Assembly: GCA_002296965.1 (NCBI GenBank)
Contig: DBIW01000001.1
Span: 1-37,455, forward strand
Source: Treponema sp. UBA792
GTDB lineage: Bacteria; Spirochaetota; Spirochaetia; Treponematales; Treponemataceae
Length of the DNA: 37,455 bases
Reading direction: 5' to 3'
The notes beneath the pieces were generated by a model. That model saw only the letters and a program-made list of their open reading frames with translations, did not search any database and was not told the DNA's origin. The position numbers and the translations under genes were made by a program. Below are positions 31,540-37,455 of this stretch, one piece after another; position 1 is the stretch's first letter, and each line of letters begins with the position of its first letter.

Positions 31540-33966
31540 CTAGACGCGTTCAGGAGAGACTTTCTGCGCATTCCTTCCCATGTATGCGGTGATTGAGCTT
31601 CCGTCCTTCAGCATCAAGGCTGGAACTACAGCAGAATCAATCCTCTTTCCGTCAACTTCGATATATTCGATTCCGCGGCAGACATGCTCCGGATTCTTCA
31701 CCTCGATGTGGAGGTTCATCTTTCTCCAGCGGCGGTCCACGGTGAATCCGCCCCAGTCGTGCTTCACGCACGGATCAATCAGAAGTCCGTCATACTGCGG
31801 CTTGATTCCAAGCATATACTGGGTAATTGCATAGTACGACCAGGTTCCCGCGCCGGACAGCCATGAGGTTCTCGTGTTGCCCGGACGCTTCGAGTATGTC
31901 GAATATGTCGTCTGGCCGACCACATAAGGCTCGCTCTGGCGGATCTCGGCCTTGTCGTTGTATGCGGCCGGAATCGAGGCCTTGCAGTATTCGTAGGCGC
32001 GGTCTCCGTTTCCGAGCATCGCCTCCGCAATTACGCCCCATCCCTGCGTGTGGTTGAAAATTCCGGCGTTCTCCTTGATTCCAGGAAGGAAGACGACGGA
32101 AGTCATTATGTCGCTTCTTGTCTTTACGAACGGAGGCGCGCAGAGCATGAGACCGTAAGGCGTAGCAAGCTTCTCCTTTACAGATTCCATGCAGATTCTA
32201 GCCTGCTCAGCGGTTGCGGCAGATGACATGACGGCCCATACCTGAGTGTTCAGATAAATTTGACCTTCCTCGATTGTCTTTGTTCCGTATACAGTGCCGT
32301 CCTCGCCGACAGCCCAGATAAACCATTTTCCGTCCCAGCATTTTTTCTGTATGTTTCCGTCCAATGTCTTTCGCTGCGCCAAGGCCCATTCCGCCTCGTC
32401 CTTCTTTCCAAGCCTTTCGGAAATGTCGGCGTAAGTGGTAAGTCCGAGTCTCAGCTGGAACGCCACGAACAGCGACTCGCCATGATAGCCAAGCTTCAGG
32501 CAGTCGTTCCAGTCGGCAAGCAGTCCGCAGGGAAGTCCGTCCGCGCCCATACGCTCAAGGTTGAATTCAAGAGCGCGCTTGAGGTGTCCGTAAACGGTAG
32601 CCTCGCCTCCGTCCGCATAAGGAACAACCTTGTTGTAGAAGTCAAAGTTTCCCGTCTCTGCCACATAGCATGGAACAGCGTTGAAGAACCATTCGCAGTC
32701 GTCGGAGCGGAATTCCTCCGGTTTCGGAGCCTTCTCGTGTCCGGCGTTGAAATCCTTGGAAATCACAGGAACTGCGCCGCCGTTCTGGCACTGGCCGGAA
32801 ATCATGCGCACAAGACGCTCCTCGGCCTCGTCCGGAATCGCCGCCGAAACACCCAGAATATCCTGAACAGAATCGCGGTAGCCGAGCCCGTCGCGCTCGC
32901 CGTTGTACACGAGCGAGGCCGCACGGCTCCAGGCGAACGTAATCAGGCTGTTGTAAAGCCCCCAGACGTTCACGGTGTGGTTTATATCCTCGTCAGGAGT
33001 AAGGGCCTTGAACGAACCGAGCTTCGCGTGCCAGTTCGCAACAAGCCTGTCGAATTCCTTGTCCGCGCGCTCGAAATTTCCGTATTCCGCCACGATTTTC
33101 TGTCCGACGGCGCGGGCATCGTCTATTCCGAGCATCAGCATGATTTCTTTCGTCTCGCCCGGCTGAAGCTCCAGATCTCCCTGAACAGTTCCGCAGGAGT
33201 TGTCGCCGTAGGCCTCCGAATTCGTGCATCCGCCCTTCACAACCGCCTCAGGATGCTCGTACGAGCCGTAAGTTCCGATGAACGCCTCACGGCTCGTGTC
33301 GAATCCCGTCATCGGCGTTCCTACCAGAGCGACCCACTGGCTCATGTACGCGCCGCCGACTTCCCATTCAGGATGCTGGATATAAAGGTTGTCCTGAATC
33401 GAGTAGCGGAGCATATTGTCGGCCACCTTCTCGCCCTTCACGATGAAAAGCGAATACTGCAGGTTGACCTGATCCTGAGTGGTGTTCCACTGGTTCGCGA
33501 ATTCGCAGTACGAGAACACGCGGATTTTTCTTGTCTTGTCGGAGGAATTCGTAACCTTGAGCCGCCAGTACTCAAAATTCTGGCCGAGAGGAACATAATA
33601 TTTTGTCTCGGTTTTTATTCCCTTGTATTCAGAAGTGATTGTCGTATATGCAGTTCCGTGACGGCATTCGCTCTTGTACTGATCAAGCGGCTTTCCGACC
33701 GGCTGCCATGACGCTGACCAGAAATCGCCGTCATCCATGTCGCGCAGATAGAAATAACGACCAGGCTGATCCATCGGGACAGCGTTGAAGCGCAGCCGCA
33801 TGAAGCGCCCCTGCGCGCCGGACTTGTAGAAACCATAACCGCCGGCATTGTTCGTAATGACAGCTCCGTAGACAGTTGAGCCCAGATAGTTGCTCCAGGA
33901 TGTCGGAGTGTCCGGGCGTGTGATGACATACTCAGCCCTGTCATCATCAAAATAACCGTATCTCAT
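31540..33966 (-). CDS. GH94 disaccharide phosphorylase, cellobiose/chitobiose phosphorylase type
   Basis: An 808-residue cytosolic phosphorylase that would split a beta-linked disaccharide with phosphate. MRYGYFDDDRAEYVITRPDT at the N-terminus, then WSNYLGS and LRDMDDGDFWSASWQPV, are classic GH94. The catalytic region is GLGYRDSVQDILG and LLADWNDCLKLG, in which the WND aspartate is the general acid. The C-terminal domain is intact (TSWLSGAGTWSYYAITQYML; YDGLLIDPC). It differs from well-known cellobiose phosphorylases at several places (for example RDSVQD for RDSNQD), so cellobiose, cellobionate or another disaccharide is possible. ATG 33966 has AGAGG five bases upstream; the longer frame lacks one. 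Phosphorolysis saves ATP, as expected in an anaerobic fermenter. Confidence 0.88.
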   Translation of the reverse strand: MRYGYFDDDRAEYVITRPDTPTSWSNYLGSTVYGAVITNNAGGYGFYKSGAQGRFMRLRFNAVPMDQPGRYFYLRDMDDGDFWSASWQPVGKPLDQYKSECRHGTAYTTITSEYKGIKTETKYYVPLGQNFEYWRLKVTNSSDKTRKIRVFSYCEFANQWNTTQDQVNLQYSLFIVKGEKVADNMLRYSIQDNLYIQHPEWEVGGAYMSQWVALVGTPMTGFDTSREAFIGTYGSYEHPEAVVKGGCTNSEAYGDNSCGTVQGDLELQPGETKEIMLMLGIDDARAVGQKIVAEYGNFERADKEFDRLVANWHAKLGSFKALTPDEDINHTVNVWGLYNSLITFAWSRAASLVYNGERDGLGYRDSVQDILGVSAAIPDEAEERLVRMISGQCQNGGAVPVISKDFNAGHEKAPKPEEFRSDDCEWFFNAVPCYVAETGNFDFYNKVVPYADGGEATVYGHLKRALEFNLERMGADGLPCGLLADWNDCLKLGYHGESLFVAFQLRLGLTTYADISERLGKKDEAEWALAQRKTLDGNIQKKCWDGKWFIWAVGEDGTVYGTKTIEEGQIYLNTQVWAVMSSAATAEQARICMESVKEKLATPYGLMLCAPPFVKTRSDIMTSVVFLPGIKENAGIFNHTQGWGVIAEAMLGNGDRAYEYCKASIPAAYNDKAEIRQSEPYVVGQTTYSTYSKRPGNTRTSWLSGAGTWSYYAITQYMLGIKPQYDGLLIDPCVKHDWGGFTVDRRWRKMNLHIEVKNPEHVCRGIEYIEVDGKRIDSAVVPALMLKDGSSITAYMGRNAQKVSPERV

Positions 33967-33973
33967 AAATACC

Positions 33974-33993
33974 TCTGATTTTAGATAATCAGA
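33974..33993. promoter_or_regulatory. Inverted repeat at the GH94 transcription start
   Basis: TCTGATT (33974-33980), six bases, AATCAGA (33987-33993), perfect arms. It lies just downstream of the -10 box and reaches the ribosome binding site, the place of a repressor operator. Confidence 0.5.
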
Positions 33994-33995
33994 TA

Positions 33996-34024
33996 AGATT
34001 AATTTATAAAGCACCGTTTGTCAA
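33996..34024 (-). promoter_or_regulatory. GH94 promoter
   Basis: On the minus strand a perfect TTGACA (34024-34019), a 17-base spacer, TAATCT (34001-33996). Confidence 0.7.
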
Positions 34025-34133
34025 ACAGATAAATGGCATGAATCTACATAATTATTGCACACGGAAACGGAAGATGCCATGCGCAGCGGAATTCAGTCCA
34101 AGCCCTGCCGGTTCTGAGAAAGGTTATGTGAAC

Positions 34134-34178
34134 AAAAAAAACAGAAGCTCCAATCGGTAACACCAAAAGGAGCTTCTG
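34134..34178 (-). terminator. Intrinsic terminator downstream of the symporter gene
   Basis: On the minus strand CAGAAGCTCC (34178-34169), a 17-base loop, GGAGCTTCTG (34151-34142), then T8 (34141-34134). It is about 125 bases after the symporter stop and separates it from the GH94 promoter. Confidence 0.75.
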
Positions 34179-34180
34179 CC

Positions 34181-34232
34181 GTCCAGCGCTGCTGGACATC
34201 GGAGAGAGTTTATCAGCTTATTTACAAGCTGA
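34181..34232. other. Two further hairpins between symporter and GH94 genes
   Basis: GTCCAGC/GCTGGAC (34181-34197, 3-base loop) and TCAGCTT/AAGCTGA (34213-34232, 6-base loop). With the adjacent terminator they make three hairpins within 91 bases. They may protect the 3' end of the symporter mRNA or belong to a small RNA; nothing else is seen in this 337-base gap apart from the GH94 promoter. Confidence 0.4.
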
Positions 34233-34303
34233 CTATAAATTACAGTATTATAAGAAATATGTCAATAGCCTGAAAACATTTTTTCGTTTTTTTTCAACAT
34301 ATT

Positions 34304-35869
34304 TCAGTCTTCCATGGACTTATATTCATCAAACTCACGCAACATCTCCGGATCCTTATTCCGGTCAAGCAGGGACACGACAACAGCAACCGCAAGACAA
34401 ACTAGGAACGCAGGAAGAATCTCATATATGTCGAAAATTCCTCCTTTCAGATAATGCCATACGACATCCGTGACACCACCGGCGACAAGCCCCGCCACAG
34501 CTCCCCTGGCTGTCGTTCCTTTCCAGTAGAGCGCAAGAAGTATAAGGGGTCCGAATGTGCCTCCGAAGCCTGACCAGGCGAACGACACAAGGCCGAATAT
34601 GGAGCTTTCGGGATTTAGAGAAAGCAGAAGCCCAACGACTGCGATTGCAAACACGGAGATTCGGCTCACCAGCATGACGGTCTTGTCATCTGCATCCTTT
34701 TTTATCATTCCCTTGAAAATATCCTGACCGACAGCCGATGATGCGGCAAGCAGCTGTGAATCCGCGGTGGACATGGCCGCCGCAAGAATGGCGCAGAGAA
34801 AAATTCCTGCGATGAACGCGGGATACATTCTCAGCATGGACTCGCTGAAAACCGCCTCCTGGGTTCCGGAACCGAGAACCTTAAGCCCTTCCGCCACGAC
34901 ATCCTGAGGTTCCGTTCCGAGAAGAATTCCCTTGTTGAGAAGATAGGCTGTTCCGAACGTTCCTATCACGAATGTTCCTATATATGAAATCACCATCCAG
35001 GAAATTCCGACACGGCGGGCGGTGGTTATCTCCCTGTTTGAGCGGCAGCCCATGAAACGGACAATTATATGCGGCATCCCGAAATATCCGAGGCACCAGG
35101 AGAATGCGGAAAGCGCAGACATCGGGCTGAAAGACTTGTTGGCTGTGAATTTTCCGAGTATGCTCTGTCCGAATTCTCCGCTGAGCGCGCGTCTGGTAAA
35201 ATCCTGAACCTGTGCGACAGCATTCCCGAATCCGCCGAGATCTATGATTATCACAACCGATGAAACGACAAAGGCGACAAAAATAAGCGTTCCCTGGATG
35301 AAATCAGTTGTACAGACGGCCTTGTATCCTCCCATGATCGTATATGAAAGAATGATGACGAATCCTATGACAAGACCTGCGTTCCAGTTAAGACCGAAGA
35401 CAGAACGGAAAAGCTTGGCGCAGGCGACAAAACCGGAAGCCGTATAAATAGTGAAAAACACGACTATGAAAAACACGGACACAACGGTCAGTATGCGGGA
35501 CCTGTCCTTGAAGCGGTTTGTCAGGAATTCAGGAATCGTGATTGAATCGCCGAATGCTATGGAGCACTTTCTGAGCGGCTTTGCGATTATGAGCCAGGCG
35601 AGGTACGTTCCAGCTATCAGCCCGATTGAAGTCCAGAAGGTCTCCTTGAATCCGCCGAGATAGCAAAGCCCCGGAAGCCCCATCAGAAGCCAGGCGGAGG
35701 AGTCGGAAGCCTCCGCACTGAGAGCGGTAACCCAGGGACCGACCTTGCGGCCTCCGAGAAAAAAGTCCGAGGCGGTGTCATTGCCCTTTGCGGAACGGAG
35801 TCCCACATAGACCATAAGCCCCAGATAAATTACAAATGCGACTATCATCGCGAAAATTTGGGAAGTCAT
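34304..35869 (-). CDS. Sodium/solute symporter, PutP (proline) type
   Basis: A 521-residue inner-membrane transporter of the SSS family with about 12-13 hydrophobic segments. SAEASDSSAWLLMGLPG, in TM2, carries the serines that coordinate sodium in PutP, and GGRKVGPWVTALS, SYTIMGGYKAVCTTDFIQG and AAAMSTADSQLLAASSA are family hallmarks. The overall pattern fits sodium/proline symporter, and length is normal (E. coli PutP 502). No proline catabolic gene is nearby, so use of another substrate is possible. GGAGG lies five bases before ATG 35869. Own promoter and terminator. Confidence 0.9.
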   Translation of the reverse strand: MTSQIFAMIVAFVIYLGLMVYVGLRSAKGNDTASDFFLGGRKVGPWVTALSAEASDSSAWLLMGLPGLCYLGGFKETFWTSIGLIAGTYLAWLIIAKPLRKCSIAFGDSITIPEFLTNRFKDRSRILTVVSVFFIVVFFTIYTASGFVACAKLFRSVFGLNWNAGLVIGFVIILSYTIMGGYKAVCTTDFIQGTLIFVAFVVSSVVIIIDLGGFGNAVAQVQDFTRRALSGEFGQSILGKFTANKSFSPMSALSAFSWCLGYFGMPHIIVRFMGCRSNREITTARRVGISWMVISYIGTFVIGTFGTAYLLNKGILLGTEPQDVVAEGLKVLGSGTQEAVFSESMLRMYPAFIAGIFLCAILAAAMSTADSQLLAASSAVGQDIFKGMIKKDADDKTVMLVSRISVFAIAVVGLLLSLNPESSIFGLVSFAWSGFGGTFGPLILLALYWKGTTARGAVAGLVAGGVTDVVWHYLKGGIFDIYEILPAFLVCLAVAVVVSLLDRNKDPEMLREFDEYKSMED

Positions 35870-35908
35870 TTTTCCTCCAAAAATGAGAAACTAAAAAAGA
35901 GATGGAAT

Positions 35909-35937
35909 ATTTTAAAGAGAATAGAGGTGTTAATCAA
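35909..35937 (-). promoter_or_regulatory. Symporter gene promoter
   Basis: On the minus strand TTGATT (35937-35932), a 17-base spacer, TAAAAT (35914-35909). Confidence 0.6.
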
Positions 35938-36044
35938 CAGCCTTGACGCTTCATGCGCAAATCCTGATGAGGAACAGGAAACTGCTCTTCAAGACGGAGA
36001 CACCATATCCGGAGCCGCGACCGGCGAATTCAAAGAGGCGGCAT

Positions 36045-36076
36045 AAAAAAAGGGCGTCAAGAATGACGCCCTTTTT
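36045..36076. terminator. Bidirectional intrinsic terminator
   Basis: A7, GGGCGTCA (36052-36059), loop AGAA, TGACGCCC (36064-36071), T5. On the minus strand it lies 61 bases after the GGGtGRT gene and ends that operon. Confidence 0.85.
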
Positions 36077-36136
36077 CAGCCTACAGCATAAAACTCGCAC
36101 GGCTGCTTCAGTTACCTTTGTCGGATTGCTTTTAGT

Positions 36137-37183
36137 TTATTTCTTGAAAGCCTCAGCAACGGCTACTGCGCAAGCTACTGTGCAGCCTACCATCGGGTTG
36201 TTTCCCATTCCCATGAAGCCCATCATCTCAACGTGGGCAGGAACTGATGAAGAACCTGCGAACTGAGCATCTGAGTGCATACGACCCAATGTGTCTGTGA
36301 ATCCGTAGGAAGCAGGTCCTGCTGCCATGTTGTCCGGGTGAAGTGTGCGTCCTGTTCCGCCGCCTGAAGCTACGGAGAAGTAGTTCTTGCCGGCAAGGAG
36401 GCGCTCCTTCTTGTAAGTTCCTGCGACAGGATGCTGGAATCTTGTCGGGTTTGTGGAGTTTCCTGTGATTGAGACATCGACATTCTCGTGCCACATGATT
36501 GCGACTCCCTCGCGCACATCGTCAGCGCCGTAGCATTTTACGATGAGGCGGTCAGGATTGTTTCCGTAAGGAACTTCCTTTACGACTGTAAGAGCCTTGT
36601 CAGTTCCGTTTCCGTTGAAGTAGTCGAATTTTGTCTGAACGTATGTAAACCCGTTGATGCGGCTGATAATCTGCGCTGCGTCCTTTCCAAGACCGTTCAG
36701 GATTACACGGAGCTTGTTCTTGCGGACTTTGTTTGCGTTCGCAGCGATTTTGATTGCACCTTCAGCAGCTGCGAAAGACTCGTGTCCTGCAAGGAATGCG
36801 AAGCACTGTGTCTCCTCGGAAAGAAGACGTGCCCCAAGGTTTCCGTGTCCGAGACCTACTTTGCGGTCATCGGCTACTGAGCCTGGAAGACAGAACGCCT
36901 GGAGTCCCTCTCCGATTGCTGCGGCTGCCTCGCTTCCTGTCATGCTTCCGGCTTTCTCACCCTTTTTGAGAGCGATTGCAGAGCCGAGAACATAAGCCCA
37001 TTTTGCATCTTCAAAACAGATCTGCTGTGTTGACTGGCAGATTTCATAAGGATCAAAGCCCTTTGACTTGCACAGATCGCGTGCAGCCTGAAGTCCTGCT
37101 TCTCCTTCCGCGAATCCATATTCCTTGAGAGTCTTGTTTACCTGAGGAATGCGACCTTCAAAATCTTCAAATAATGTTGCCAT
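36137..37183 (-). CDS. GGGtGRT family protein
   Basis: A 348-residue soluble protein of the family named after the motif seen here as GGGTGRTLHPDNMAAGPASY, followed by GFTDTLGRMHSDAQFAGSSS and MMGFMGMGNNPMVGCTVACA. It is a conserved anaerobe protein of unknown activity; I recall it in treponemes and clostridia next to an Fe-S scaffold-like gene. Cysteines at CKSKGFDPYEICQSTQQIC and near the C-terminus could bind a cluster. No signal peptide. GGAGG lies seven bases before ATG 37183, 11 bases after the stop of the upstream gene. Codon use differs from the rest of the window (more GCT, GTT, ACT), as in highly expressed genes, and no GAATTC site occurs here. Confidence 0.9.
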   Translation of the reverse strand: MATLFEDFEGRIPQVNKTLKEYGFAEGEAGLQAARDLCKSKGFDPYEICQSTQQICFEDAKWAYVLGSAIALKKGEKAGSMTGSEAAAAIGEGLQAFCLPGSVADDRKVGLGHGNLGARLLSEETQCFAFLAGHESFAAAEGAIKIAANANKVRKNKLRVILNGLGKDAAQIISRINGFTYVQTKFDYFNGNGTDKALTVVKEVPYGNNPDRLIVKCYGADDVREGVAIMWHENVDVSITGNSTNPTRFQHPVAGTYKKERLLAGKNYFSVASGGGTGRTLHPDNMAAGPASYGFTDTLGRMHSDAQFAGSSSVPAHVEMMGFMGMGNNPMVGCTVACAVAVAEAFKK

Positions 37184-37194
37184 TGTATTCCTCC

Positions 37195-37455
37195 TTATTC
37201 CTTTCTAGGGTCGATGAGCTTGACCATGCCCTGATCTTCTGTAACGCGTCCGTAGTGTGTGCGTGCCTTTTCGATTGCTTCTTTAGGATCTGTTCCGGCC
37301 TTGAGCGCGTCCATGAGCTTTCCGAAGTTGATGCAGTTGTAACCTATAATCTGGTTGTCCTTGTCAACGGCGCAAGTCTCAACATATCCTTCTGTCATCT
37401 CAAGATAGCGCGGACCTGTCTTGCGTGTTGCGAACATTGTTCCGACCTGTGAGCG
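37195..37455 (-). CDS. Partner of GGGtGRT protein, C-terminal 86 residues (possible Fe-S scaffold-like protein)
   Basis: The frame is open to the right edge, so only the last 86 residues are visible; the ATG at 37437 is probably internal because the frame continues upstream without a stop (RSQVGTMFATRKTGPR). The segment YVETCAVDKDNQIIGYNCIN followed by FGKLMDALKAGTDPKEAIEK is a compact alpha/beta domain with two cysteines. From memory, the gene next to GGGtGRT is often annotated as an iron-sulfur cluster assembly scaffold protein; the visible part alone does not prove that. It is the gene directly upstream of GGGtGRT in the same operon, 11 bases apart, and shares its high-expression codon use. 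Confidence 0.6.
   Translation of the reverse strand, partial: RSQVGTMFATRKTGPRYLEMTEGYVETCAVDKDNQIIGYNCINFGKLMDALKAGTDPKEAIEKARTHYGRVTEDQGMVKLIDPRKE

Noticed and set aside
32260..33711. A 483-residue open frame on the plus strand
   Set aside because: Antisense to the GH94 gene; no ribosome binding site and no domain.
35858..36046. Possible small plus-strand gene (62 residues, or 39 from a GTG at 35927) ending right before the terminator at 36045
   Set aside because: It starts inside the symporter gene, overlaps the symporter promoter, has no ribosome binding site and no family; the terminator is explained by the GGGtGRT operon.

Overview
The window (mid-50s % GC by eye) looks like a chromosomal segment of a saccharolytic treponeme (Spirochaetota). 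Evidence: a run of lipoproteins with poly-G tracts, a minus-strand cluster MurG - CvpA - DNA polymerase III delta prime - NtrB-like kinase - NtrC-like regulator that I recall as a treponemal gene order, a GGGtGRT protein, and GH94/GH31 enzymes typical of gut or rumen plant-glycan users. The genus is inference; there is no rRNA, tRNA, phage, IS or CRISPR in the window to settle it.

Layout. 1-144: start of an aconitase-superfamily hydratase (cut by the edge). 208-6096 (minus): three consecutive lipoprotein genes and a coupled family 2 glycosyltransferase. The first lipoprotein is interrupted at a G8 tract just after its signal peptide (a ninth G would restore it) and the third has an in-frame G9 tract. 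This looks like a phase-variable surface module and is the most interesting item here. 6266-10461 (minus): metG, a FemAB-like peptidoglycan transferase and a TtcA-like tRNA thiolase in one operon. 10541-11647 (plus): an RlmK/RlmI-type rRNA methyltransferase, divergent from metG. 11671-19472 (minus): a seven-gene cluster from a divergent galactokinase-like GHMP kinase through a secreted unknown, MurG, CvpA and HolB to a cytosolic histidine kinase and its sigma-54 activator.

19561-26846 (plus): Lnt, a secreted ankyrin protein, RsmD, an unknown small protein, a TPR protein, RlmN and a DUF3298-type lipoprotein. 26955-28114 (plus): a tiny HMA-like domain without its cysteines, coupled to a D-2-hydroxyacid dehydrogenase. 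28271-35869: GH31 alpha-xylosidase (minus), a small alarmone synthetase (plus), GH94 phosphorylase (minus) and a PutP-type sodium symporter (minus). 36137-37455 (minus): GGGtGRT protein and the end of its operon partner.

Themes. Envelope biogenesis dominates (lipoproteins, Lnt that acylates them, MurG, FemAB-like, secreted proteins), with RNA modification (TtcA, RlmK-like, RsmD, RlmN) and oligosaccharide use. Promoters follow TTGANN-N17-TANNNT well. Several genes have the -10 box only 6-8 nt before ATG and no Shine-Dalgarno, suggesting leaderless mRNAs. Across nearly the whole window the palindrome GAATTC is about ten times commoner than base composition predicts (about 79 copies counted by eye), in all reading frames.
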